Shown piece by piece: positions 17,786 through 26,809 of a stretch of 64,000 nucleotides of DNA. Below the pieces are notes generated by a model that was not told the origin of the DNA, searched no databases, and saw only the letters and a program-made list of their open reading frames with translations. The position numbers were made by a program, and so were the translations under genes. Location of the stretch: positions 119,285 to 183,284 of the forward strand of contig CALEJT010000012.1 in the NCBI GenBank assembly GCA_937898685.1, read 5' to 3'. This DNA is from an uncultured Gammaproteobacteria bacterium. GTDB taxonomy: Bacteria; Pseudomonadota; Gammaproteobacteria; Pseudomonadales; Pseudohongiellaceae. The first letter of the stretch is position 1; every line of letters starts with the position of its first letter.

Positions 17786-19093
17786 TCAGGCTTCGCCGGT
17801 GAAGAAACGCGTCAGCGCACGCGCGAGATAGAGCGTATCGCGGCTGCCTGCCAATTCGCGGATCGAATGCATGGCGAAGGTGGGCACACCGATGTCGAGC
17901 ACCGGTAGGCCGAGCTCAGTGGCAATCAGCGGACCGATGGTGCTGCCGCAGCCCATGTCCGAACGCACCACGAAACTCTGCACCGGCACGTCCACTTCAT
18001 TGCAGATCATGCGGAAATAGGCCGCCGTCGCGCTGTTGGTGGCGTAGCGCTGGTTGGAATTGAACTTCAGCACGGGACCAGCGTTGAGCAAGGGGCCATG
18101 CTTGCTGTCGTGCTTGTCCGCGAAGTTGGGATGGATGCCGTGCGCATTGTCAGCCGAAACGAGGAACGACGCGCGCAGCATGCGGCGATAGCTTTCCTCG
18201 CTGCCATCGCTGAGCTTTTCCACCAGACGGCGCAGCACGCTTTCCAGGAACGGGCCACAAGCGCCCGCGGCGGACGCACTGCCCACTTCCTCGTGATCCG
18301 AACACACCAGCACCTTGTGCGAGTCACCCTGACTCATCAGCAAACTCTCGAGCCCGACGTAGCAGCTCAGGAGATTGTCCAGACGCGCGGCGGCGATGAA
18401 TTCTTCGTTGAGACCGACGAGGTCGGGCGGGTTCACGTCGTACAGACAGAGTTCGTAGTCGAGCACACGCGCGATGTCGAGCTCGGGTTGCGTGCGACGG
18501 ATTTCTTCGGCGAGGAGCTTGCGGAAGTCCGGTGCCTTGTCGCTCGAGCACTGCAGCAAGAGCGGCGGCAGGTCGTTCTGCGCATTGATGCTGCGCTTGC
18601 TGTTGACCTCCCGGTCCAAATGGATCGCCAGACTGGGAATCACGGCGATGGGACGCTCGAAGTTGATCAGGGTCGTACAGAGCTGCCCACCCTCGTCTTC
18701 GAACATCACGCGGCCTGCGATCGAGAGATCACGGTCGAACCAGGGATTGAGCAAGGCTCCGCCGTAGACTTCGACACCGAGCTGCAGATAGCCATGACGC
18801 AAGAGTTCAGGTTGCGGCTTGATCTTGAGACAGGGGCTATCGGTATGCGCACCCACCATGCGCAGGCCACTCTCGCTGAGCGGACCCGCGCCGAGTTGCA
18901 CGGCGATCAAAGAGGAATCGTTGCGCGTGAAGTAATAGCGCCCGCCGGGCTCGAAGTCCCAGACCTCTTCTTCGGCAAGGTAGACATAGCCCGCCTGTTC
19001 CAGCCGTGCCGCCATTGCGGCCACGGCATGGAAAGGCGTAGGGGATTGCTGGATGAAATCGCAGAGATCGCGATTGAAGGTATCCGCCAGCAT
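17786..19093 (-). CDS. apeB: M18 family aminopeptidase
   Basis: 435 aa. The M18 hallmarks are present: GAHTDSPCLKIKP (zinc His/Asp near 82-87), SDHEEVGSASAAGACGPFLE (catalytic Glu pair), and FVVRSDMGCGSTIGPLIATELG with the C-terminal FAMHSIRELAG (zinc His). A cytosolic dodecameric metallo-aminopeptidase favouring acidic or aliphatic N-termini in this family. GAGGAA lies about 10 bp upstream of the ATG. It follows the FKBP gene after a 10-bp gap, so the two are co-transcribed. Confidence 0.95.
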   Translation of the reverse strand: MLADTFNRDLCDFIQQSPTPFHAVAAMAARLEQAGYVYLAEEEVWDFEPGGRYYFTRNDSSLIAVQLGAGPLSESGLRMVGAHTDSPCLKIKPQPELLRHGYLQLGVEVYGGALLNPWFDRDLSIAGRVMFEDEGGQLCTTLINFERPIAVIPSLAIHLDREVNSKRSINAQNDLPPLLLQCSSDKAPDFRKLLAEEIRRTQPELDIARVLDYELCLYDVNPPDLVGLNEEFIAAARLDNLLSCYVGLESLLMSQGDSHKVLVCSDHEEVGSASAAGACGPFLESVLRRLVEKLSDGSEESYRRMLRASFLVSADNAHGIHPNFADKHDSKHGPLLNAGPVLKFNSNQRYATNSATAAYFRMICNEVDVPVQSFVVRSDMGCGSTIGPLIATELGLPVLDIGVPTFAMHSIRELAGSRDTLYLARALTRFFTGEA

Positions 19094-19103
19094 GGTGCGT
19101 GGG

Positions 19104-19790
19104 TTATTCCTCGATGCCGAGCAGCTCCACTTCGAAGATCAGCGGCGAGTTCGGCGGAATCGGACCCGCGCCCATCGGACCGTAAGCGAGTTCCGACGGG
19201 ATGACGAACCTGAATTTGTCACCGACACTCATCAGCTGCAGACCTTCAGTCCAACCCGGAATCACATCGCCGAGCGGGAAGGATACGGGCTCGCCGCGAT
19301 CGACGGAGCTATCGAATACGGTGCCGTCGATGAGAGTGCCGTGATAATGCACGTTCACTACGTCGGACTCGGTGGGTTTCGGACCACCGCTGCCCTTGGT
19401 CACTACTTCGTACTGCAGGCCGCTGGCGGTGGTGGTTACACCATCACGTTTGGCATTCTGTTCCAGAAAGTCACGACCGGCCTGAGCCTGAGCTGCCATG
19501 GCAGCCTGTGCTTCGGCCTGCTTCTTGGCCTGCAGTTCCTGCAGCGCACCTAGGATTTCGTCGTCACTCAGTTTGAGGTCACCGCCCACGGCATCACGAA
19601 TACCCAGGATCATGGCATCGAGGTCGAGGTCGTTGAGCAAACCCTGGCTTGCCAGCGTCGAGCCGATGTTCACGCCCATGCCGTAACCGGCACGCTTCTC
19701 AGGAGTATCGAGGTCCTGTGCCATTGCAGCAGTGCCGAGGCTCAGCGAAAGCGCGACAGCCAGGGGGCGGAGGCAGGGGTGGATAGTCAT
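19104..19790 (-). CDS. FKBP-type peptidyl-prolyl cis-trans isomerase, periplasmic
   Basis: 228 aa from the ATG at 19788-19790. A signal peptide (about 1-24, ending AMA) is followed by an N-terminal helical dimerisation domain (about 28-105) and a C-terminal FKBP domain (about 120-228) with VHYHGTLIDGTVFDSS, DVIPGWTEGLQLM and the final PLIFEVELLGI. This is the FkpA/Mip layout, a periplasmic folding catalyst and chaperone. It leads the fkp-apeB pair. Confidence 0.93.
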   Translation of the reverse strand: MTIHPCLRPLAVALSLSLGTAAMAQDLDTPEKRAGYGMGVNIGSTLASQGLLNDLDLDAMILGIRDAVGGDLKLSDDEILGALQELQAKKQAEAQAAMAAQAQAGRDFLEQNAKRDGVTTTASGLQYEVVTKGSGGPKPTESDVVNVHYHGTLIDGTVFDSSVDRGEPVSFPLGDVIPGWTEGLQLMSVGDKFRFVIPSELAYGPMGAGPIPPNSPLIFEVELLGIEE

Positions 19791-19970
19791 AGACGTGTCC
19801 TGAAAGCGCGGCACGACCCGAACTATGCCGCCAAAAGAGTTGAAAAGAAGAGATAATGCCGGGCTTCACTACCCCAAAGAGCATAGGGGGCGCATACTAC
19901 CGGGTGTCCAAGGCAAATGCCACAACCCGCTCACGTCCCTGCCGCTGCTGTCCCAGTTCAAGGTAAGACC

Positions 19971-20498
19971 ATGCTGCAATTCCGTTTCATTTCAGCTTTT
20001 TTGACTTCATTGTTGCTGGGAACTCTACTGTTGCTCGGTGCATGCAGCGGCAGCCCCTACACGGTGACCTTCGGCGACAAGGTGCTCTACTCACCCAATG
20101 CGCCCAACCGTAATTCGGTATTGGCCGATGCGGCGCTGCAGGGTTGTCTCAATGCCGTGCTCGCCGGTGTCGAAGGTGCCGATCCTGCCAACATCAAGCT
20201 GCTCGCCTGCCCTTCTGCCGGCGTCGTGAGCCTTGAGGGCATCTCCGCCCTGCCGCAACTGGAACAGCTAGAGCTTTCCGGTAATCGCATCAGCGACATC
20301 TCACCACTGTCGAGCTTGAAGAACCTGCGAGTGCTGAGCTTGCGAGACAACCGCGTCGGCAACATCGGCGTGCTCGATTCGCTGCCGATCCTCCGCTTCG
20401 TGTCCTTGCAGGGGAACAACGGCATCGCCTGCCGTCAGCTCGACGCACTGGAGCGCCGTCTCGGCAATACGCTCAATCGCCCCGAACGGTGTCTGTGA
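19971..20498 (+). CDS. Leucine-rich-repeat lipoprotein, hypothetical
   Basis: 175 aa from the ATG at 19971. The signal peptide ends LLGAC (C25), predicting a lipoprotein. Residues about 90-155 hold about three LRR units (LEQLELSGNRISDISPLSSLK, LRVLSLRDNRVGNIGVLDSL, LRFVSLQGNNGI) of the internalin-like short type. LRR proteins bind ligands or partners, so an envelope binding role is likely but unproven. Cys98 and others could form disulphides. Its stop abuts the miaE stop with no spacer. I know no characterised homologue. Confidence 0.8.
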   Translation: MLQFRFISAFLTSLLLGTLLLLGACSGSPYTVTFGDKVLYSPNAPNRNSVLADAALQGCLNAVLAGVEGADPANIKLLACPSAGVVSLEGISALPQLEQLELSGNRISDISPLSSLKNLRVLSLRDNRVGNIGVLDSLPILRFVSLQGNNGIACRQLDALERRLGNTLNRPERCL

Positions 20499-21113
20499 TC
20501 AGGCCGCGGCCGGCACGCCGCTGTGGAAGCGGAAATCCGGATCAGGACTTTCGATCAACTCACGCTCGATCTCTCTGAACCAGGCCACGCGCTCGGTGAT
20601 GTCCTCATCGGAATAGAGCTGCGCCAGACTCAGATAATCCTGGAAGTGCCTGGCCTCGGAGCGCAACAGGGAGTTGTAGAAGCGCGCGATGCGCGGTTCG
20701 AGATGCGGCAACAGCGCCGCGAAACGTTCGCAGGAGCGCGCCTCGACGTAGGCACCGACGATGAGCGTGTCCACCAATTTGGCGGGCTCATGCGTGCGCA
20801 GATGCTCGCGCAGCCCACTGGCATAGCGCGAGGGCCCCAAATGACTGTAGTTGATGCCAAGTTCCTGCATCAGCTCCACCACCTGCTCGAAGTGCAATAG
20901 TTCCTCGCGCGCGAGCTGCGACATCTTGCGCAGGAGCTCGGTGCGCTCGACGTAGCGATACATCAGGTTCATCGCCGTCGCCGCCGCTTTTTTCTCGCAG
21001 TTGGCGTGGTCGATGAGGAGCAAAGCCGGTTCCTGCACTGCGCGTTCCACCCAGGACTGCGGCGTTTTGCAAGGCAGGAAGGCCTCGATGGGGCTGAGGT
21101 CAATCGTCGCCAC
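20499..21113 (-). CDS. miaE: tRNA-(ms[2]io[6]A)-hydroxylase MiaE
   Basis: 204 aa if started at the GTG at 21111-21113, which has GAGGAG 7 bp upstream inside the rmuC end; an ATG at 21128 without a good Shine-Dalgarno is 5 codons earlier. The ferritin-like diiron domain is visible in LLLIDHANCEKKAAATAMNLMYRY, REELLHFEQVVEL, YVEARSCERF and LLRSEARHF. It hydroxylates the isopentenyl group of ms2i6A37 on tRNA. Fifth gene of dapA-bamC-purC-rmuC-miaE, overlapping rmuC by 14 bp. Confidence 0.92.
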   Translation of the reverse strand: MATIDLSPIEAFLPCKTPQSWVERAVQEPALLLIDHANCEKKAAATAMNLMYRYVERTELLRKMSQLAREELLHFEQVVELMQELGINYSHLGPSRYASGLREHLRTHEPAKLVDTLIVGAYVEARSCERFAALLPHLEPRIARFYNSLLRSEARHFQDYLSLAQLYSDEDITERVAWFREIERELIESPDPDFRFHSGVPAAA

Positions 21114-22473
21114 GCTCGTTCTCCTCATCTACTGCATTGGATTCAAGTTCGTCCTTCCCTTCGTCGAGCAAGTGCCGCGGCAGTTCCTTGCGGTTGCGCG
21201 CGCCGAGCTTGCGCAGTTTTTCGCTACGGTTGAGCAGGTTGCCCTTGCCGCTGACGAGCTTGCCCATCGCCTGATCCCAGGCCTTCTGGCTCTGTTCGAG
21301 ACGGAAGCCGATCTCGTTCAGATCCTTCACGAAGTCGGCGAACTTGTCGTAGAGACGCCCCGCCTGATCGGCGATCTCCTGAGCGTTGCGGTTCTGATAT
21401 TCATAGCGCCAGATGCTTTGAATCGTGCGCAGCGTCGCCAGCAGGGTCGAAGGACCGACCAAGATGATGTTCTTGGCGAAGGCATCGGTGAAAAGCTGAT
21501 CATCCGATTGCACGGCCAAGGTGAAGGCAGCCTCCACCGGCAGGAACATCAGTACGTAGTCGAGCGTGTTGACGCCGTTCAGATGCTGATAGTTCTTCTC
21601 CGACAAGCCCTTCACGTGCGTGCGGATGGAAAGCAAATGCTGCCGTAGGTACTGCGCCTTGCTCTCTTCGTCCTCGGCGGAGAAGTACGACTGATAGGCA
21701 CTGAGACTCACCTTGGAATCGATGATGACATCCTTGCCTTCCGGCAGATGCACGATGACGTCGGGTTGCCCCCTACCCCCTTCTCCATCGTTGAGGCTGA
21801 CCTGCACTTCGTATTCTTGGCCGCGCGTGAGGCCGGATTTCTCGAGCACGCGCTCGAGGATCACTTCGCCCCAGATGCCCTGCGTCTTGCTTTCGCCACG
21901 CAGAGCCTTGGTGAGGTTCTCCGCATCGATGCTGATGCGCGAGTTGAGTTCGATGAGGGAGCGGATTTCCTTTTCGAGCGCGAAGCGCTGACGCGCCTCT
22001 TCGTTGTAGGTGTTTTCGACCCGCTTCTCGAACACCTGGATCTTTTCACTCAGCGGCTTGAGCAACGCCTGCAGTTGTTCCTGGCTGCTGGCGGCAAAGC
22101 TCTTGCCCTTCTGCTCGAGAATGTCACCCGCCAGTTGTTTGAACTGCAGACTGAGCGCTTCACGTGCTTCGTTCAACAGCCGCAGTTTTTCCTCGTGCGC
22201 CTTGCCTTCCTGCTCGCGCAAAGTCTCGGCACGCGCCAACTGTTCGCGCAGGGTCTGCACGCTGACCTGCTCCTGCACGAGCTGTTGTTCGACTTTGGTG
22301 AGAAGCTGCTGTACGCGCTGCAGTTCGGACTCACGCGTCGTGAGTCGTTCCTGCGCCAACGCATGCAGTCCACGCTGACGTGCCAGCGCAAAGGCCAGCA
22401 CGACAGCGAGCACGAGAAGGGCGAGTGCTACCCCGCCCACGAGATAGAGTGTGGAGAGAGGCGCCGTGCTCAT
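21100..22473 (-). CDS. rmuC: DNA recombination protein RmuC
   Basis: 457 aa. An N-terminal membrane anchor (about 9-31) is followed by a long coiled coil (about 35-150) and the RmuC nuclease-like core (about 170-400) with FEKRVENTYNEEARQRFALEKEI, TKALRGESKTQGIWGEVILERVLEKSG and the VIVHLPEGKDVIIDSKVSLSAY stretch. RmuC is linked to suppression of DNA inversions and recombination. The ATG overlaps the purC stop (ATGA); its end overlaps the miaE start. Confidence 0.95.
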   Translation of the reverse strand: MSTAPLSTLYLVGGVALALLVLAVVLAFALARQRGLHALAQERLTTRESELQRVQQLLTKVEQQLVQEQVSVQTLREQLARAETLREQEGKAHEEKLRLLNEAREALSLQFKQLAGDILEQKGKSFAASSQEQLQALLKPLSEKIQVFEKRVENTYNEEARQRFALEKEIRSLIELNSRISIDAENLTKALRGESKTQGIWGEVILERVLEKSGLTRGQEYEVQVSLNDGEGGRGQPDVIVHLPEGKDVIIDSKVSLSAYQSYFSAEDEESKAQYLRQHLLSIRTHVKGLSEKNYQHLNGVNTLDYVLMFLPVEAAFTLAVQSDDQLFTDAFAKNIILVGPSTLLATLRTIQSIWRYEYQNRNAQEIADQAGRLYDKFADFVKDLNEIGFRLEQSQKAWDQAMGKLVSGKGNLLNRSEKLRKLGARNRKELPRHLLDEGKDELESNAVDEENERGDD

Positions 22474-23189
22474 GCACGACCGAAGTCGATGCCCAGGCGC
22501 TCACCGACTTCGCGGTAGGTTTCGATGACGTTGCCCAGGTCCTGCCGGAAACGGTCCTTGTCCATTTTCTTCTTGGTGGCCTTGTCCCAGATACGGCAAC
22601 CGTCGGGGCTGAACTCGTCACCGAGAAGCAGCTCGCCCTTGTGCATGCCGAATTCGAGCTTGTAGTCCACCAGCATCATACCGGCCTTGTCGAAAAGATC
22701 CTTCAACACTTCGTTCACCTTGAAGGTCAGCGCCTTCATGGCGTCGATCTGTTCCTGGGTGGCCCAGCCGAACGACAGGATGTGCGAATCGTTGACCATC
22801 GGATCGTGCAGCGCATCGCTCTTGTAGAAGAATTCGAAGGTCGGCGGATCGATGGCGGTGCCTTCAGCGATGCCATAACGCTTGCAGAGGCTGCCCGCGG
22901 CGTAGTTACGGACCACACATTCCACAGGGATCATGTCGAGCTTGAGCACCAGCGAATCGTTGTCGCCGAGCAGCTTGACGAAGTGAGACTTCACGCCGGC
23001 TTCCGCCAGCTTGCCCATGATGAAGGCATTGAACAGGTTGTTCACCCTACCCTTGTCCGCCAGTTGCTCCACCTTGGTCCCGTCGAAGGCCGAGGTATCG
23101 TTGCGGTAGTGCATGACGAACAAGTCGGGATCGTCCGTGCTATAGACACTTTTGGCCTTGCCGGTATAGATCAACTCGCGTTTTTCCAT
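22470..23189 (-). CDS. purC: Phosphoribosylaminoimidazolesuccinocarboxamide synthase (SAICAR synthetase)
   Basis: 239 aa from the ATG at 23187-23189, with GGAG 6 bp upstream; the frame is open further but lacks support. The signature KLDMIPVECVVRNYAAGSLCKRYGI and the ATP-grasp-like LVDYKLEFG are present. It joins aspartate to CAIR in de novo purine synthesis. Length is standard for bacteria. It sits between bamC (47 bp upstream) and rmuC (4-bp overlap), the conserved gammaproteobacterial arrangement dapA-bamC-purC. Confidence 0.97.
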   Translation of the reverse strand: MEKRELIYTGKAKSVYSTDDPDLFVMHYRNDTSAFDGTKVEQLADKGRVNNLFNAFIMGKLAEAGVKSHFVKLLGDNDSLVLKLDMIPVECVVRNYAAGSLCKRYGIAEGTAIDPPTFEFFYKSDALHDPMVNDSHILSFGWATQEQIDAMKALTFKVNEVLKDLFDKAGMMLVDYKLEFGMHKGELLLGDEFSPDGCRIWDKATKKKMDKDRFRQDLGNVIETYREVGERLGIDFGRA

Positions 23190-23236
23190 GATGTGCTCCG
23201 GAATACGGAAAGAAGGAAAGAGGCCCGACCGCCCGA

Positions 23237-24376
23237 TCAAGCGATCGTATTGCGGATCAGGCGCAACAATTCGACGGCGGGCGTTTCGCCCTGCTCGTTC
23301 ACTTCGGGCTCGGGACCGTTCGCAACCGGCTCGACTTCCACTTCGACGACACCATCACCGGCATCCTGCACACGTATGCGCAGCGAGGTTGGTTCGGGGA
23401 TGTCGTCACCAAAGCTGAACAAGCGACGGAAGAAACCAGGCTCTTCTTTGTCCTCGCCCGTGCCAGGCAGATAGCTGACGTCGATCACGCCAGTGCCGGC
23501 GTCTTGCTCGTTGATGAGCACGTTGCTGCGCTGCAAGGCGCGCGTGACGGCAGCCCAGGCACGATCGTAGTTGGACTGCAGGCGCAGTACCTCGGTGCCA
23601 TTGGGACGCGGTACGAGCGAGGCCTTGCCTTCGCTCGAGATGCTGCCCGCCAGGAAGGACACCGACGATGCGGTGTAGAGATCGGCCACGTCGGCGAGAT
23701 AACCGGCCAGTTCACGCACCAGTTCGCCTTCCACTTCGGGATCCATCGACTGCTGCGGCCAAGCCACTTCGAAGGCGGGCGTTGCCTGCGGCTGCGACAT
23801 GTGCAGCATGCGCACTTCAGAGCTGTTGTCCTGGAAACCGGTTTCCACGATGACGCGCACACGCTCACGGGTCAGCACGTTGCCGGGTTGAACGAACCAT
23901 GCCGTTTCCATGATGCCGGCCGTGGGGTTTTCCACGGCGAGATCGACACCCTTCGCGGTCCAGTAGTCACGGATGCGCGGCCAGACCTGGCTGGGACTGA
24001 CGTCCACCACGATCCAGCTCGTGTCCTGCATGCGCTGGATCACGACCTCGCGATCGGAACGCCCCTGCAGCGGACGCGGACGTGGCGCGTCGAGGAAGGC
24101 CTGGTTGGCGGAGCCAGGGATTTCGGGAATGACGAGTAGGTCGTCGATGATGAAACTGTCGAGCCCTTCCGGGATCTGCATGCGCGGAATCGTTTCGGCT
24201 TCCAGATATTCGGCCTTGCGATCGCGGAACATGCCCTCTTCGCCCGTGAGCCGGTCCATGCCGGGCACCCACGAGAACAAGGAACAGGACTGCAGCGACA
24301 GGAGCGCGAGCAGGCTCAAAGGCGGCAGGCAGAAACGATTCAGGGAAGTACGGCGACGCAAGACGATCGACCTCAT
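23237..24376 (-). CDS. bamC: Outer membrane assembly lipoprotein BamC
   Basis: 379 aa from the ATG at 24374-24376, coupled to the dapA stop (ATGA). The N-terminal signal ends LSLQSC (C31), giving a lipoprotein. The unstructured N-terminal stretch and two helix-grip domains (about 110-250 and 265-350) fit BamC (NlpB). It is a subunit of the outer-membrane beta-barrel assembly machine. The C-terminal tail after about 330 is rich in acidic residues and repeats VEVE. Family call rests on the order dapA-bamC-purC and length. Confidence 0.9.
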   Translation of the reverse strand: MRSIVLRRRTSLNRFCLPPLSLLALLSLQSCSLFSWVPGMDRLTGEEGMFRDRKAEYLEAETIPRMQIPEGLDSFIIDDLLVIPEIPGSANQAFLDAPRPRPLQGRSDREVVIQRMQDTSWIVVDVSPSQVWPRIRDYWTAKGVDLAVENPTAGIMETAWFVQPGNVLTRERVRVIVETGFQDNSSEVRMLHMSQPQATPAFEVAWPQQSMDPEVEGELVRELAGYLADVADLYTASSVSFLAGSISSEGKASLVPRPNGTEVLRLQSNYDRAWAAVTRALQRSNVLINEQDAGTGVIDVSYLPGTGEDKEEPGFFRRLFSFGDDIPEPTSLRIRVQDAGDGVVEVEVEPVANGPEPEVNEQGETPAVELLRLIRNTIA

Positions 24377-25248
24377 GAGGCAACGCAGGCTTGCAAGGTC
24401 CGGCGCAGAGTTTCGTGATGAATCGGGTCCAGTTCCACCAGCGGCAGGCGAATGCCGGCCTGGATCAGGCCCAGTTCCTTGAGTGCCCATTTTACCGGCA
24501 CGGGATTGGATTCGAGGAAAAGATCCTTGTGCAACGTGGCGATGCGCGCATTCAGGGCCCGCGCCTCTTCGGCCTTGCCTTCGAGACCCAGACGGCAGAT
24601 GTCGCTCATCACGCGGGGTATGACATTCGCGGTCACGGAAATGTTCCCCTTGGCACCCATCAGGATCAGTTCCAACGCAGTGGCGTCGTCACCGGAGTAC
24701 ACGGCGAAATCGGCGGGCACGAGATCCAACACCTGACGGCCACGTTCGAGGTTGCCGGTGGCTTCCTTGACGCCGACGATGTTCGGCAGCTCGGCCAGCC
24801 GCGCGATGGTATCGGGCAGCATATCGCAAGCGGTGCGGCCCGGTACGTTGTAGAGGATCTGCGGGATTTCCACCGCCTCGGCGATGGCCTTGTAGTGGGC
24901 GTAGAGCCCGCGCTGGCTGGGCTTGTTGTAGTACGGCGTCACCAAGAGACAGGCGTCGGCCTTGGCCTTGAGCGCGGCTTCGGTGAGCGCGATGGCCTCG
25001 CTGGTGGAGTTTGCGCCAGTGCCCGCGATCACGGGAATGCGACCAGCGGCAGTCTCCACCACGTGACGAATGACGTCGGTGTGTTCGTCCACGTCCAAGG
25101 TAGCGGATTCGCCGGTGGTACCCACGGCTACGATGGCGTTCGTGCCTTCCTTGATGTGCCACTCCACCAAGCGGGTCAACGCTGGGTAATCCAGAGCTCC
25201 GTCTGGTGTCATGGGAGTGACGAGCGCCACGATACTGCCGGTGATCAT
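24373..25248 (-). CDS. dapA: 4-hydroxy-tetrahydrodipicolinate synthase
   Basis: 291 aa from the ATG at 25246-25248, with AGAGGA 5 bp upstream. VGTTGESATL (substrate Thr), YNVPGRTACDM (catalytic Tyr region) and the Schiff-base Lys in VGVKEATG are all present. It condenses pyruvate with aspartate semialdehyde for lysine and diaminopimelate synthesis. First gene of the five-gene operon dapA-bamC-purC-rmuC-miaE. Confidence 0.97.
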   Translation of the reverse strand: MITGSIVALVTPMTPDGALDYPALTRLVEWHIKEGTNAIVAVGTTGESATLDVDEHTDVIRHVVETAAGRIPVIAGTGANSTSEAIALTEAALKAKADACLLVTPYYNKPSQRGLYAHYKAIAEAVEIPQILYNVPGRTACDMLPDTIARLAELPNIVGVKEATGNLERGRQVLDLVPADFAVYSGDDATALELILMGAKGNISVTANVIPRVMSDICRLGLEGKAEEARALNARIATLHKDLFLESNPVPVKWALKELGLIQAGIRLPLVELDPIHHETLRRTLQACVAS

Positions 25249-25355
25249 GTATATCCTCTTGTCCAAGCCAGGAAGGTCCAGGCGGGGTCTTCCGGGAAAG
25301 CGTGCGAGTTTAGCGGAATCGCGAATAACTTGATATCCGCGCCGCGCCTCTCATC

Positions 25356-26447
25356 TCAATGTGAGTCCTGCTCCACCGCCACCGGTGGCGGCCGTGGCGA
25401 CTCCACGACGGGCCAGGCGCGGATGATGGCCTTGATGAAGGTGGCGAGCGGAATGGCGAAGAAGACGCCCCAGAAGCCCCAGAGGCCACCGAAGACCAGC
25501 ACGGCCGCAATGATGGCGATGGGATGGAGGTTGACGGCGTCGGAAAAGATCAGCGGTACCAGTAGGTTGCTTTCGAGCATCTGCAGCAGCACGTAGATGC
25601 CGACCACCTGATAGAACGCACTCGTGAAGCCCCATTGGAAGAAGGCCACCAAGATCACCGGCACGGCCACCGCCACGGCACCGACGTAGGGCACGATCGC
25701 GGACAGTCCCACGAGCACGGCGAGCAGCAAGGAATAGTTCAGCCCCATGAGCGCGAAGGCCACGAAGCTCACGCTGGTGCCGATCAGAATCTGCAATGCC
25801 TTGCCGCGGATGTAGTTGGCAAGCTGATCGTTCATCTCGTGCCAGATCTGCGCCATGATCGGCCGCCGCTCCGGCAACCAGTTCTCGAACCAACCAAGCA
25901 GCTTCTCCGAATCCTTGAGCATGAAGAACACCAGGATCGGGACCACCACCGTGTACACCATCCAGTTCACGAGCCGTGGAAAACTCGACACCGATTGCGA
26001 CAGCGCCGCCTGCCCCCACGCCATCAGTTCGTTCTGAATCACGTTGAGCCAACGCTGCACCTGCTCGACGGTGAAGACATCCGGATAGTTCTCGGGCAGC
26101 AGCAACAGCAGGCCGCGCAATTGCTCGCTCATCATGGGTAAATCGTTGATGAGGATGCGCAGACGGTTGAAAGTGAAGGGAAGAAACACCAGAAAGCTGA
26201 GAAAGGTGAGGCCGAGGAACAGCGAGTACACCAGGTAGACCGCGATACTGTGCGGCACGCGCAGTCGTTCCAGGGCATTCACCAAGCCTTGCAGCATGTA
26301 GGTGAGGACGAGGCTCCACAGCAGCGGTGCAATGATGCTGCCCATGGTCAGCATCACCGTGAAGAACGCTACCAGGAGCAAGGTGAAGATGATGGCTTCG
26401 TCTTCGGAGAAATAACGCTGATAAAAGCCGTGAAATACCCGGATCAT
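25356..26447 (-). CDS. AI-2E family transporter
   Basis: 363 aa with about eight predicted membrane helices and the long central loop between helices 3 and 4 typical of the PerM/AI-2E family. Conserved features include GSIIAPLLWSLVLTYMLQ near the N-terminus and the glycine-rich LVGLSAIVPYVGAVAVAVPVIL and LVFGGLWGFWGVFFAIPLATFIKAI near the C-terminus. Members have been linked to AI-2 or sodium/proton export; the substrate here is unknown. It follows the TusA-like gene by 27 bp. Confidence 0.88.
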   Translation of the reverse strand: MIRVFHGFYQRYFSEDEAIIFTLLLVAFFTVMLTMGSIIAPLLWSLVLTYMLQGLVNALERLRVPHSIAVYLVYSLFLGLTFLSFLVFLPFTFNRLRILINDLPMMSEQLRGLLLLLPENYPDVFTVEQVQRWLNVIQNELMAWGQAALSQSVSSFPRLVNWMVYTVVVPILVFFMLKDSEKLLGWFENWLPERRPIMAQIWHEMNDQLANYIRGKALQILIGTSVSFVAFALMGLNYSLLLAVLVGLSAIVPYVGAVAVAVPVILVAFFQWGFTSAFYQVVGIYVLLQMLESNLLVPLIFSDAVNLHPIAIIAAVLVFGGLWGFWGVFFAIPLATFIKAIIRAWPVVESPRPPPVAVEQDSH

Positions 26448-26474
26448 GGCAAGGTTCTTTGTGGAGCGGCTGGA

Positions 26475-26708
26475 CTAGGGTTTACGCAACCAATAACTGA
26501 AGACTCCGCCCTGGTGCTCCATGCGCAGCAGCGGGATTCCGCTCTGCGCAGCGAAAACATGGAAGTCGCGTTCGGATCCTGGATCGGTGGCTCGGACGAG
26601 GATGACCTTGCCGGATTCCATACGGTTGAGCGCCTGCTTGGTTTTCAGCAGTGGCATCGGACAACTGAGACCACTGAGATCCAGTTCGAGGTCGGCTTGT
26701 ATCGTCAT
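26475..26708 (-). CDS. TusA-like sulfur carrier protein
   Basis: 77 aa, the standard length of TusA. LDLSGLSCPMPLLKTKQAL (about 10-28) has the persulfide Cys (C17) in the CPxP motif. These proteins pass sulfur in tRNA thiolation or in molybdenum cofactor and thiosulfate pathways. The neighbouring gene order with an AI-2E gene downstream and bepA divergent resembles Pseudomonas, where the equivalent TusA-like protein has been linked to molybdenum homeostasis (from memory). The exact pathway is uncertain. Confidence 0.88.
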   Translation of the reverse strand: MTIQADLELDLSGLSCPMPLLKTKQALNRMESGKVILVRATDPGSERDFHVFAAQSGIPLLRMEHQGGVFSYWLRKP

Positions 26709-26809
26709 GGCGCGTTATTCTACATGCAAAAATCGAGAGATTGCTGACCAGAAGGCGTAATATCGGCGGTCTCGGTCACTGAATCCGTACGCAGCGACAG
26801 GCCAAGTTC

